Shown here: one piece after another, positions 1 through 8,402 of the stretch
How positions within the stretch are numbered: the stretch's first letter is position 1
Layout: each line of letters begins with the position of its first letter
Assembly: GCA_041487355.1 (NCBI GenBank)
Contig: JBGPND010000019.1
Location: 1 to 41,010, forward strand
DNA from: JAMXLO01 sp041487355
GTDB lineage: Bacteria; Pseudomonadota; Alphaproteobacteria; Acetobacterales; Acetobacteraceae
Reading direction: 5' to 3'
Length of the DNA stretch: 41,010 nucleotides
The notes under the pieces: model-generated
Told to the model about the DNA's origin: nothing
The model's database searches: none
What the model saw: the letters and a program-made list of their open reading frames with translations, nothing else
Position numbers and translations under genes: made by a program

Positions 1-134
1 CGTCGCGTGCTTTGGTCGCCGCAGGATTTTTCCATGTCCCGGCAAGGCAGTGATACCGTCGTAATACCAGTCGCCTTGCTAAACCGATTCGTGGAGACTC
101 TATGTCTCGCTGCCTGAATTGCGGAAAGTCGAGC

Positions 135-1202
135 TCAGCAGATGCGTGGCAACTGATCGCCGACCAGCATGTCGACGATCCGGTGCCCGCCGAGCACCGT
201 GCGCATGACGACCTGTCCTGGCCTGCGATCGGTGATGCGACCGATCAGGCAGGCACCTGCGCCCAGGGCATGGGCGCGCATGGCGGCGAGCGCTGGCTCC
301 ATCTGCGTCCAGGGCGTGATGGCGACGAGCTTGCCCTCGTTCGCCAGGTAGAGTGGATCCAGGCCGAGGATCTCGCAAAAGCCCTTGACCTGCTCGCGGA
401 TCGGCACGCTGGTCTCATCGATCTCGATGCCGCAGCCGGCGGCTTCGGCGATCTCGTTGAGCACCGTCGCGACACCGCCGCGCGTGGCATCGCGCATGAA
501 GCGCGTGTCGGGGGCTGCGGCCAGCAGCGCATCGACCAGGCCGTGCAGCGGAGCGCAGTCGCTGTCGATCGGCGCGTCCAGTGCGAGATCGCCGCGCGCC
601 ACGAGGATGGCAGCGCCATGGTCGCCGAGCACACCATTCACCAGCACCGCATCGCCTGGCTGTGCCAGATGCGCGCCGAGCTCGATCCCTTCGCGGATCA
701 CGCCGATGCCGGTCGTGGTGAGGAACAGTTTGTCGCAGGCGCCGCGATGCACGACCTTGGTGTCGCCGGTGATAACGAGCACGCTCGCCTGCCGCGCCGT
801 CTCCGCCATCGATCGGGCGATGCGACGCAGCAGGTCGAGCGGAAACCCTTCCTCGACGATAGCGGCGCAGGACAAATAGAGCGGGATGGCGCCGCCGACC
901 GCGAGATCATTGACCGTGCCGCACACCGCCAGCTTGCCGATGTCGCCGCCGGGAAACAACAGCGGGTCGACCACGAACGAGTCGGTGGTCATCGCGAGAC
1001 GGTCGCCGTGCGCGGCCAGCGTCGACAGATGCACGCGCGCCTGATCGTCCAGCGGAGCGAGCAGCGGATTGTCGAAGGCCGAGACGAACACGTCGTCGAT
1101 CAGGTCCTTCGTCGCCTTGCCGCCACCGCCATGGCTGAGCGTCACCGTCGGCAGGTTCACCCGGCCGAGCCGACGCGCGCGCGGGAACGGAATGGTGTTC
1201 AC
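135..1202 (-). CDS. hypE: Hydrogenase maturation protein HypE (carbamoyl dehydratase)
   Basis: HypE takes the carbamoyl group that HypF attaches to its C-terminal cysteine and dehydrates it with ATP to a thiocyanate, the source of the CN ligands of the [NiFe] site. The protein ends in PRIC, the HypE tail with the acceptor Cys as last residue. An N-terminal SHGGGGKATKDLI segment and DATRGG further on match the PurM/AIRS-type ATP-binding fold. I chose the GTG at 1202: its GTGA overlaps the hypD TGA stop by four bases, the 355-residue product suits the family, and the frame upstream of it lies inside hypD. It is the last visible gene of the operon. The 134 bases between it and the window edge hold nothing I recognise. 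Function is confident; the start is likely. Confidence 0.95.
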   Translation of the reverse strand: MNTIPFPRARRLGRVNLPTVTLSHGGGGKATKDLIDDVFVSAFDNPLLAPLDDQARVHLSTLAAHGDRLAMTTDSFVVDPLLFPGGDIGKLAVCGTVNDLAVGGAIPLYLSCAAIVEEGFPLDLLRRIARSMAETARQASVLVITGDTKVVHRGACDKLFLTTTGIGVIREGIELGAHLAQPGDAVLVNGVLGDHGAAILVARGDLALDAPIDSDCAPLHGLVDALLAAAPDTRFMRDATRGGVATVLNEIAEAAGCGIEIDETSVPIREQVKGFCEILGLDPLYLANEGKLVAITPWTQMEPALAAMRAHALGAGACLIGRITDRRPGQVVMRTVLGGHRIVDMLVGDQLPRIC

Positions 1203-2320
1203 GCCGCCCTGTCCTTGCCGACATAGCGGTAATATGCGGCGCAGGCGCCCTCGGATGACACCATGAGCGCGCCGAGCGGCGTCTCGGGCGAGCATGCCGT
1301 GCCGAACACCTTGCACTGGTTCGGCTTCAGCACGCCCTTCAGCACCTCACCGCATTGGCAGGACAGCGGATCGGCGATACGAACGCCAGGCACCGCGAAT
1401 TTGCGTTCCGCATCAAACCGGGAAAAGGCGTCGCGGAACCGCACGCCGGAATAGTCGATCGAGCCCAGCCCGCGCCATTCGAAGAACTCGCGCAGCTCGT
1501 ATACCGTGGCGATCGCGCGCAGGGCCGCGGCATTGCCACCGGCTGCGACGACGCGGGCGTACTGGTTCTCCACCTCCGCGCGGCCATCCCTGATCTGGCG
1601 CAGCACCATCCAGAGCGATTGCAGCACGTCGAGCGGCTCGAATCCGGCCACCACCAGCGGCTTGTGATAGTGCCGCGCGATGAAGTCATAGGGCGCGGTG
1701 CCGATCACCATCGACACATGGCCGGGGCCGAGGAACCCGTCGATCCGCAGGTCGGGACTGTCGAGAATCGCCTTTATCGTCGGCACGATCGTGATGTGGT
1801 TGCAGAACACCGAGAAGTTGCCGATGCCGTCTCGTTCGGCATCGAGCACCGTCAGCGCGGTGGAGGGCATCGTGGTCTCGAAGCCCAGGCCGAAGAACAC
1901 CACGTCGCGGTCCGGGTGCGCGCGTGCCAGCGCCAGCGCGTCCATCGGCGAATACACCATGCGGATGTCGGCGCCCTCGGCCTTTGCCTGAAGCAGGCTG
2001 CCGCGCGATCCGGGCACGCGCATGGCGTCACCGAATGTGGTGAGGATCACCCGCGGCTGCGCGGCGATGGAAATACAATCGTCAATACGTCCCATCGGCA
2101 GGACACAGACCGGGCAGCCTGGGCCGTGCACCAGCTCGACGGCCTCCGGCAGCATGGTCTCGATGCCGTAGCGGAAGATCGAATGCGTGTGTCCACCGCA
2201 CACCTCCATGATCTGGATCGGCCGCTGTCGCGTGGATCCAATAGCGCCCACCAGCGCCTCGATCTCGCGCAGCAGCGCGCGCGCCTTGTCGCGGTCGCGG
2301 AACTCGTCGACGTATTTCAT
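1199..2320 (-). CDS. hypD: Hydrogenase maturation protein HypD
   Basis: HypD is the Fe-S scaffold that, with HypC, carries the iron while CO and CN ligands are assembled for [NiFe]-hydrogenase. The sequence shows the family signatures: CGGHTH at residues 41-46 (Cys41, the iron-ligating position), GPGCPVC with Cys69 and Cys72, a GFETTMPS block, and a C-terminal cysteine-rich segment (CQCGEVLKG, then NQCKVFGTAC) that binds the [4Fe-4S] cluster. The start at 2320 gives 373 residues, the usual family length. Its ATG overlaps the TGA of the upstream isomerase gene as ATGA, and it overlaps hypE at its end, so translation of the three genes is probably coupled. A longer in-frame extension to 2371 exists but lies inside the isomerase gene. 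Confidence 0.96.
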   Translation of the reverse strand: MKYVDEFRDRDKARALLREIEALVGAIGSTRQRPIQIMEVCGGHTHSIFRYGIETMLPEAVELVHGPGCPVCVLPMGRIDDCISIAAQPRVILTTFGDAMRVPGSRGSLLQAKAEGADIRMVYSPMDALALARAHPDRDVVFFGLGFETTMPSTALTVLDAERDGIGNFSVFCNHITIVPTIKAILDSPDLRIDGFLGPGHVSMVIGTAPYDFIARHYHKPLVVAGFEPLDVLQSLWMVLRQIRDGRAEVENQYARVVAAGGNAAALRAIATVYELREFFEWRGLGSIDYSGVRFRDAFSRFDAERKFAVPGVRIADPLSCQCGEVLKGVLKPNQCKVFGTACSPETPLGALMVSSEGACAAYYRYVGKDRAA

Positions 2321-2994
2321 CCGGCGGCAGATCCACGCTGGTCGGCAAGCAGCGTGTGCACGAGGTCCCACAGGATGTGGTAGGCGACGACGTGGCTCTC
2401 CTGGACGCGATGGATCGACAGCGTCGGCACCACCAGGCAGTGATCGACGACGCCGGCGCTGCGCATCCGTCCGCCGTCGCCGCCGGCCAGCCCGAGGGTT
2501 GCCATGCCGATCTCCTTGGCCTTGGCGAACGCGGAAATCAGGTTCGCGGAATTGCCGCTGGTGGAGATGCCGATCAGCCCGTCGCCCTTGCGGGCGTGCG
2601 CGACGATCTGGCGCAGGAAGACATGCTCGAAGCCGAGATCGTTGCCGAGTGCCGACAGGGTGGCGACATCCGCGACCAGATTGATCGCCGCGAGTGCGGG
2701 CTGGCCGGCGGTGACCGGATGCAGGAATTCCACCGCGATGTGCGCCGCATCGCAGCTCGAGCCGCCATTGCCCATGGTGAACAGGCGGCCGCCGCCATTG
2801 TAGACATCGGCAATGGCCCTTGCCGCCGCGACCAGAGTGGTGCCCTGATCGACGAAGAAGCGAGCATTCACCTCGCGCGATTCACGCGCCTTGTCTTCGA
2901 TCGCACGCAGCAATGCAGCGTCCAGGCGCGCGGGATCCTGGCACTTGCCGCTGAGGAATGGATACAGCCCGCCGAGGTCATCCGCACCCGACAT
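2317..2994 (-). CDS. SIS-domain phosphoheptose isomerase-like protein embedded in the hyp operon
   Basis: This 225-residue single SIS-domain protein belongs to the GmhA/DiaA group. GmhA converts sedoheptulose 7-phosphate to D-glycero-D-manno-heptose 7-phosphate for LPS heptose. Visible motifs are GNGGSSCDAAHIAVEF (residues 75-90), ISTSGNSANLI (143-153) and GGDGG (171-175). His85, Glu89, Gln198 and His206 sit where GmhA has its metal and catalytic residues, so an active isomerase is plausible rather than a DiaA-type binder. The gene lies between hypC (2 bases apart) and hypD (ATGA overlap), so it is expressed with hydrogenase maturation. No other heptose genes are in the window. Similar proteins are, to my memory, seen near other hydrogenase gene sets, but the role there is not established. 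Substrate is unknown. Confidence 0.88.
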   Translation of the reverse strand: MSGADDLGGLYPFLSGKCQDPARLDAALLRAIEDKARESREVNARFFVDQGTTLVAAARAIADVYNGGGRLFTMGNGGSSCDAAHIAVEFLHPVTAGQPALAAINLVADVATLSALGNDLGFEHVFLRQIVAHARKGDGLIGISTSGNSANLISAFAKAKEIGMATLGLAGGDGGRMRSAGVVDHCLVVPTLSIHRVQESHVVAYHILWDLVHTLLADQRGSAAG

Positions 2995-2996
2995 CG

Positions 2997-3278
2997 CTAG
3001 CCCTCGGCGTCCGGACGCATTGCTTCGAGTTCCGCCTGCATCTCGCCAAGCTGCGAAAGAATGCGCAGCGTTTCGGCGGCCTGGGCTTCGTCGATCCTGC
3101 TCATGGCAAATCCGACATGCAGCAGGACCCAGTCGCCGACGCAGGATTCCGGTGGATGCTCGTCATCGACGATGCAGATGATGTTGACCTGGCGACGGAC
3201 GCCCGCCACCTCGACGGTTGCGAGCATCCGCTCCGCATCGTCGATGCGCACGATCTGGGCCGGAATGCCAAGGCACAT
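2997..3278 (-). CDS. hypC: Hydrogenase maturation chaperone HypC
   Basis: HypC is a small chaperone that works with HypD to carry Fe(CN)2CO and delivers it to the hydrogenase large-subunit precursor. The diagnostic N-terminus MCLGIPA is present. Cys2, exposed after Met removal, is the iron-contact residue of the family. At 93 residues it is slightly longer than many HypC proteins, with an acidic and helical tail. It sits 12 bases after hypF and 2 bases before the SIS isomerase gene, in one minus-strand operon. HybG/HupF paralogs share the fold. With a full hyp set around it, HypC is the natural call. Confidence 0.95.
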   Translation of the reverse strand: MCLGIPAQIVRIDDAERMLATVEVAGVRRQVNIICIVDDEHPPESCVGDWVLLHVGFAMSRIDEAQAAETLRILSQLGEMQAELEAMRPDAEG

Positions 3279-3290
3279 GGGGACGATTCC

Positions 3291-5672
3291 TCATCCGGGT
3301 CCGCCAGTCGCGGCCATTAGCCGGGCGGCGGCGATGGCAGCTTGCCCTAATGCGAGGCCGCCGTCATTGGTTGGTACCATTGTATGCGCGAGCACGGTAA
3401 ACCCCGCATCGCGCAGGCGGCTGACGGTCTGCTCGAACAGCACCGCATTCTGCAAGCAACCGCCCGACAGCGCGACCGTATCGAAGCGCCGGGCCTGCGC
3501 CAGACGGACCACCATTGAAACGACTGCGCTGGCAAGCCCCTTGTGGAAACGCGCGGCGATGACCGGGTGCGGTGTCCCGCGGATGAGATCGCCCAGGAGC
3601 GCCAGCCACATCGCCAGCGGCTCGATATACGGCAGGGCCGTGCCGGGCAGGGAGGCGATGGTGAACGCGTAGGCGAGGGCTGCGTCCTCGTCGCACAACG
3701 TCTGCTCGCAGACCATCGATTCCAGGCGCGACGCCGCCTCGCCTTCATGCCCCTGCCGGTCGCGACAGATGCCGAGCGCCGCGGCCACCGCATCGAACAG
3801 CCGGCCGCACGAGGATGCCATGGGCGCGTTCAGCCCATCGCGGATCATCGCATCGAGCGTCGCGCGCGGCTTGCCGGCAAGGAAGCGATGCAGCTCGAGT
3901 TCCGCGATGCCGGCCGGAAGCTCGGCCCAGCGCCATGCCGCCATCAAATGCGCATAGAGGTTCCGCCATGGCTCGCGGACGGCAGCCGTCCCGCCCGGCA
4001 TCGCCACCGGCTTGAACGTGCCGAGGCGCGTCGCTGCGCGGTAATCGGCAAGCATGAACTCGCCGCCCCAGATTGTGCCGTCTTCGCCCCAGCCGAGCCC
4101 GTCGAGCACGATGCCGAGCACGGGCGCCGCGTCGAGTGGCCGCATGTTCTCGGCGAGGCAGGCTGCGATATGCGCATGGTGGTGCTGCACTTCGATCAGG
4201 GGAAGCCCTGCGTCGCGCGCACGGGCACGCGTGAGCTTGGACGACAGGTAGTCGGGATGGCTGTCAACGGCGAACGCCGCAGGCGCGTGATCGAACAGCG
4301 CCGCGTAGTGGTCGAGGTTGTGCCGGTAGTCGTCCAGCGTGCGTGCATCCTCCAGATCGCCGATGTGCTGTGACAGGACCGCCTTGCCGTCCTTCAGCAG
4401 GCAGAATGTGCATTTCAGCTCGCCGCCTGCCGCAAGCAGGTCCGGCGCGGTCGCGAAGCCCGAAGGCAGCGGGATCGCGGCGGGTGCGAAGCCGCGCCCG
4501 CGACGCAACACACGCGGCGTCCCGTCCATCATACGCACGACCGAATCGTCGAGCCGCACCGCGATGGGGCGATCGTGCACCAGCGCGAAATCGGCTATGG
4601 CGCTGAGGCGTGCGAGCGCCTCGTCATCGTCGATGATCTGCGGTTCATCCGTGGTGTTGCCACTGGTCATGACTACGGGGCGGTCCATGCGGCGAAGCAG
4701 CAGCAGATGCAGCGGCGTGGTGGGCAGCATGAAACCCAGCGTCGCGAGCCCCGGCGCCACGACGTCAGGCAGTTGCTCTCCCGCCGCACGGAGCAACACA
4801 ATCGGCCCTTCGGGACTGGCGAGCTGCCGCGCTTCATCAGGCCGCAGCGTGCAATAGCGTCGGATGATGTCGAGATCGCGCGCCATCAATGCGAAGGGCT
4901 TCGTCTCGCGGTGCTTCCCGGCGCGCAGCCGCGATACCGCGTCGGCATTGGTCGCGTCACAAACAAGCTGATAGCCGCCCAGGCCCTTCACCGCCAGGAC
5001 GTGGCCACGCAGCAGCAACGTGCATGCGGCGTCCGTGTCGTCGAGCTGCGAATGTCGATCGAAACGCACGGTCCGCGCATCGAAGCGGACGAGACGCGGC
5101 CGGGGTCCGCAGGCGTTGCAGGCGATGGCTTCGGCATGAAACCGCCGGTCGGCCGGGTTCTGGTATTCGCGACTACAGTCGTCGCACAGCGGGAACTTCG
5201 CCATGGTGGTGGCGGCCCGGTCATAGGGGATATGCCGGACGATGCTCAGGCGAGGGCCGCAATTCGTGCAGTTGGCGAAGGCGTAGCCATGGCGGCGCTG
5301 CGACGGGTCGGCGATCTCCTGCGCACAGGCCGGGCAGATCGCGGCATCGGGCGCGACTTCGGTACGCACCGAACCGGTCACGCTGCCGACGATGCGAAAC
5401 CCCGGGACGAGAGTCCCGACGAAGGGGCGGCTTTCGATTCGTTCGATGCGGGCGAGTGGCGGTGGTTCGCGCCGCAGCCGCTCGACCAGGCATGCGATTG
5501 CGCTGGCCTCGCCCGCGATCCGGATCAGCACGCCCTCGGCGTCGTTCAGCACCTCGCCGGCGAGGCCGAGTTCACGTGCGTACCGCCATACGGTGGGACG
5601 GAATCCCACCCCCTGGACGCGACCGCACACACGAATTTCCGTGGCGGTCGGCTGAACCGATACGGCGACCAT
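3291..5672 (-). CDS. hypF: Carbamoyltransferase HypF
   Basis: HypF makes carbamoyl-adenylate from carbamoyl phosphate and ATP and transfers the carbamoyl group to the HypE C-terminal Cys. Its 793 residues show the full domain order. An acylphosphatase-like domain (about 10-95) carries VQGVGFRP. Two zinc-finger pairs follow, CPAC/CTNC and CDDC/CNAC (about 110-190). A YrdC-like domain (about 200-385) is followed by a Kae1/TobZ-like C-terminal domain with the metal-binding HHHAH cluster. It is the first gene of the operon, starting at 5672. The operon promoter presumably lies in the 145 bases up to 5818, which also hold a palindromic repeat. No promoter or FNR/NtrC-type site could be called with confidence. 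Confidence 0.96.
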   Translation of the reverse strand: MVAVSVQPTATEIRVCGRVQGVGFRPTVWRYARELGLAGEVLNDAEGVLIRIAGEASAIACLVERLRREPPPLARIERIESRPFVGTLVPGFRIVGSVTGSVRTEVAPDAAICPACAQEIADPSQRRHGYAFANCTNCGPRLSIVRHIPYDRAATTMAKFPLCDDCSREYQNPADRRFHAEAIACNACGPRPRLVRFDARTVRFDRHSQLDDTDAACTLLLRGHVLAVKGLGGYQLVCDATNADAVSRLRAGKHRETKPFALMARDLDIIRRYCTLRPDEARQLASPEGPIVLLRAAGEQLPDVVAPGLATLGFMLPTTPLHLLLLRRMDRPVVMTSGNTTDEPQIIDDDEALARLSAIADFALVHDRPIAVRLDDSVVRMMDGTPRVLRRGRGFAPAAIPLPSGFATAPDLLAAGGELKCTFCLLKDGKAVLSQHIGDLEDARTLDDYRHNLDHYAALFDHAPAAFAVDSHPDYLSSKLTRARARDAGLPLIEVQHHHAHIAACLAENMRPLDAAPVLGIVLDGLGWGEDGTIWGGEFMLADYRAATRLGTFKPVAMPGGTAAVREPWRNLYAHLMAAWRWAELPAGIAELELHRFLAGKPRATLDAMIRDGLNAPMASSCGRLFDAVAAALGICRDRQGHEGEAASRLESMVCEQTLCDEDAALAYAFTIASLPGTALPYIEPLAMWLALLGDLIRGTPHPVIAARFHKGLASAVVSMVVRLAQARRFDTVALSGGCLQNAVLFEQTVSRLRDAGFTVLAHTMVPTNDGGLALGQAAIAAARLMAATGGPG

Positions 5673-5718
5673 GTTGTCAGCATATCATACCGACGAGCAC
5701 AGGTCTTGCGCTGCAATC

Positions 5719-5781
5719 GTCATTCCCGCGCAAGCGGGAACCCAGAGCTGCCCCCTGGGTCCCCGCTTGCGCGGGGATGAC
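5719..5781. repeat. Intergenic palindromic repeat (27-base arms)
   Basis: The arms at 5719-5745 and 5755-5781 are reverse complements except at two positions, around a 9-base loop. Each arm contains CCCGCGCAAGCGGG-type sequence flanked by GTCAT and CCCAG. This style of palindrome is common between genes in many proteobacterial genomes. It lies between the 3' end of the GGDEF-EAL gene and the start of hypF, both on the minus strand, so as RNA it could fold into a strong hairpin and act as terminator or leader structure. That role is inference. Confidence 0.85.
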
Positions 5782-5808
5782 AATCTATTGGGGGATGACA
5801 ATTTATTG
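5773..5808. repeat. Two tandem 18-base direct repeats
   Basis: Two adjacent 18-base units, 5773-5790 and 5791-5808, differ at one base (GGGGATGACAAT followed by CTATTG or TTATTG). The first unit overlaps the end of the right arm of the neighbouring palindrome, so the duplication copied the repeat edge plus a short AT-rich piece. It looks like slippage at the border of the palindromic element. It ends 9 bases from the stop of the GGDEF-EAL gene. Confidence 0.8.
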
Positions 5809-5817
5809 GCGGGGCGG

Positions 5818-7950
5818 TCAGAACTCCGGGGCTGCCGCCAGGACCGGGCGCCCGCGTGAGGCGCCGAGATCGAGCCCCGCCAGATCGCCTCTTCGGAAGT
5901 CCCGCAGCAGGTGGCGGATTTCCGCGGCAGGCCGAGGGGAGCCTATGAGATAACCGTGGACCTCGGTGCACTGCTCTTTTCGCAGCATGACGAGCTGCTG
6001 CTGGGTTTCCACCCCCTCCGCCGTCGCCGTCACGCCGAGCGTGTTGCACAACCCGGTGACCGCGCGAACGATGGCGGTGGCGTCGGCCTTCTTGCCGAGC
6101 TCCCTGACGAAGCTCTGATCGATCTTGATCTTGTCGAACGGGAAGCTGCGCAGATAGCTGAGCGACGAGTATCCGGTGCCGAAATCGTCCATCGAGATGC
6201 CGACGCCAAGCGCCTTGAGCTGATGCAGCAGCGAAAGCGCGCCGGCGATGTCGCTGATCATGACCGACTCGGTGATCTCGAGTTCGAGACGAGACGGATC
6301 GAGGCCGGAGCTTTCCAATGCATCGATGACGGTCTGCAACAGTCTGCCGCTCTTGAACTGAGCGGCCGAAACGTTCACCGCCACCCGAAGATCGCCCGGC
6401 CACGCGATGGCCTCACGGCTTGCCTGATGGAGGACCCATTCGCCGATCTGGTCGATCAGGCCGATCTCTTCGGAGAGCGGAATGAACTCGCTCGGCGGGA
6501 CCCTGCCGCGGCGCGGACTCCGCCAACGCAGGAGGGCTTCGAACCCGGTGACGTCCTCCGACTGCAGGTTCACCAGCGGCTGGTAGAACAGCTCGAACTC
6601 GCGCGCGGACATCGCGGTGCGCAGATCGAGTTCGAGCAGCCGGCGCGCCTGCATCAGGGCATCCATCTGCGGCTCGAAGAACTGATAGCGATTGCGCCCG
6701 CGGCTCTTGGCTCCGGAGAGCGCCATGTCGGCGCTCTTGAGCAGCTGGTCCGCGTCCATGCCATTCTTCTGCGCGAGCGCGATGCCGATGCTGGTGCCGA
6801 TCACCAGATGGTGGCCTGCGATGCTGTAGGGCGCGCTCAGGTCGCGGATAAGATGTGTCGCGAGGCCGGTCGTGTCGCTGGTGTCCCTGATGCCGCACTG
6901 GACGATGGCGAATTCGTCGCCGCCGAGGCGCGCGATCGTGTCGGTTTCCCGCACAAGTTGGCGCAGCCGCCCGGCGACCGCCTTCAGCAGGACGTCGCCG
7001 ATCGGATGGCCAAGCGTGTCGTTGACGCTCTTGAACTGGTCCAGGTCCAGGCTGAGCACGGCACAGGATTCACCGCGGCCGACACGGCGAAGCGACTCCT
7101 CCAGGCGCTGCCTGAACAGCATGCGATTGGCCAGATCGGTCAGCGGATCATGCTGCGCCATATGCGCGATGCGCGCTTCGGCAAGCCGCTCCTCGGTCAC
7201 GTCGGTGAAGGTGTCGACATAGCCGCCGCCCGCCATCGGCTCGTGCGTGATCGCGATGACGCGCCCGTCGGGCAATGCCTGCGTCAGCACGGCACTGGCG
7301 CGGCTGGCAGTCAGGGCGAGGTGTTCGGCGAGAGCCGAGCGTGCCCGGTCGCCTGCCTGGGCGGCGAACAGCGGGCTTCTACACAGGATTTCGGTCAACG
7401 ACTGTCCGGGCGAGACCGCGACAGGCGAGAGTTGATAGATCTCGCAGAAGCGATGGTTGCGAACGATCAGGCGGTCGTCCGCGCCGAACATGCACAGCCC
7501 TTGCGACATGTTGCTGAGTGCCACTTCGAACCGTTCGTTCTGCTCGCGCTCGCGCTGCTTGGCGGCACGCAGCATGTAGCGTATGCGATGGCTCAGGAAC
7601 AGCCAGTTGAACGGCTTGGCAATGAAGTCGGTTGCCCCTGCCTCATAGGCCTCCGCGATGGAACCGAGGTCATCGAGGTCCGTCGCCATCAGGATTGGAA
7701 CATGCGCGGTGGCCCGGCGGTTGCGCAGTTCGGTGCACAGCTCGAAGCCATCCATGTGCGGCATGTCCGCGTCGACCACCAGAAGGGCCGGGACGGATTC
7801 CTTGCAAAGCCGGCACGCTGCGAGTCCGTCTTCCGCTTCCTGCACGGCGAAACCCTCGCCTTCCAGGGCATCGCGCATCATTGCGCGGACGAAGGGATAG
7901 CCATCCACGATCAGAATTGCAGGGGTGGTGCTGATCCCGCGCGGGTACAT
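5818..7950 (-). CDS. Response regulator with PAS, GGDEF and EAL domains (cyclic-di-GMP turnover)
   Basis: This 710-residue cytoplasmic protein probably makes and/or degrades cyclic-di-GMP. A receiver domain (about 11-130) has phosphoacceptor Asp60 and Lys112, but the acidic pair is reduced to Asp16-Gly17. A PAS-like region (about 140-255) leads into GGDEF (about 262-425) with an intact GGDEF at 343-347 and an inhibitory I-site RETD at 334-337. The EAL domain (about 435-690) keeps Glu471, Asn526, Glu558 and the DDFGTGYSS loop (from 588); the usual QGY near the end is HGY. Both output domains therefore look catalytically competent. No cognate kinase is adjacent. There are no transmembrane segments. 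Confidence 0.93.
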   Translation of the reverse strand: MYPRGISTTPAILIVDGYPFVRAMMRDALEGEGFAVQEAEDGLAACRLCKESVPALLVVDADMPHMDGFELCTELRNRRATAHVPILMATDLDDLGSIAEAYEAGATDFIAKPFNWLFLSHRIRYMLRAAKQREREQNERFEVALSNMSQGLCMFGADDRLIVRNHRFCEIYQLSPVAVSPGQSLTEILCRSPLFAAQAGDRARSALAEHLALTASRASAVLTQALPDGRVIAITHEPMAGGGYVDTFTDVTEERLAEARIAHMAQHDPLTDLANRMLFRQRLEESLRRVGRGESCAVLSLDLDQFKSVNDTLGHPIGDVLLKAVAGRLRQLVRETDTIARLGGDEFAIVQCGIRDTSDTTGLATHLIRDLSAPYSIAGHHLVIGTSIGIALAQKNGMDADQLLKSADMALSGAKSRGRNRYQFFEPQMDALMQARRLLELDLRTAMSAREFELFYQPLVNLQSEDVTGFEALLRWRSPRRGRVPPSEFIPLSEEIGLIDQIGEWVLHQASREAIAWPGDLRVAVNVSAAQFKSGRLLQTVIDALESSGLDPSRLELEITESVMISDIAGALSLLHQLKALGVGISMDDFGTGYSSLSYLRSFPFDKIKIDQSFVRELGKKADATAIVRAVTGLCNTLGVTATAEGVETQQQLVMLRKEQCTEVHGYLIGSPRPAAEIRHLLRDFRRGDLAGLDLGASRGRPVLAAAPEF

Positions 7951-8402
7951 TACGACACTCCGACCAAGGCCTGCCGGCAGGGTCCTCCGCTGACGAGGCT
8001 GACCCTCGACATTTGCCGACGAGCCGCTACAGGGCGGTTACATTCCTTGCGATCGGCCGGTCTGCTGGTGAGGGAAGCAGCGGTGGATGGCAGCGGCGGG
8101 CGGGAGTCAGGCGGTCGGCTCCCAGTTTTCGGCAAACCGTCCGGTGACCCCAACGCCGCCTGGAAAATTTCAACAGCCGCCGCGACATCCCCTAGTATTC
8201 AGCCAAGCACGTAGCGATATGGATGCAATGGATTGGCAAGCGATACCAGGGTGGCATCGCTGCAACCCACGCTGACAGCGTGCCCTGACCAAGTCTCTCG
8301 ATCTGCACAGTGATTGACTGCGGTTGCTGGCCATGGAGCCCGCTGCCGCGTCACATTGCTCACCCCGAGCCTCCCCCTGTCCAACAAAAGAGAGCCCACA
8401 CA
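7951..8402. other. Divergent intergenic region between the cyclic-di-GMP gene and the small-protein run
   Basis: These 452 bases separate the minus-strand GGDEF-EAL gene from the plus-strand lipoprotein gene, so promoters for both should lie here. I see no convincing gene. A 67-codon minus-strand frame (7950-8153) ends in TAATG at the start of the GGDEF-EAL gene, but its composition is not protein-like. I looked for an alphaproteobacterial general-stress (GGAAC-CGTT) promoter ahead of 8403 and did not find a clear one. An AAAGAGAG ribosome-binding stretch precedes the ATG at 8403. Confidence 0.6.

Noticed and set aside
102..1226. 374-codon plus-strand frame starting SRCLNCGK opposite hypE
   Set aside because: Antisense shadow of a GC-rich gene; hypE on the other strand has clear motifs. 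The Cys pair at the start is coincidence.
7950..8153. 67-codon frame ending in TAATG at the GGDEF-EAL start
   Set aside because: Suggestive overlap, but Ser/Pro/Arg-rich composition, no ribosome-binding site and no family likeness. Kept only as a note.
5911..8214. 767-codon plus-strand frame opposite the GGDEF-EAL gene
   Set aside because: Shadow frame with no domain likeness; the minus strand encodes complete REC, GGDEF and EAL motifs.
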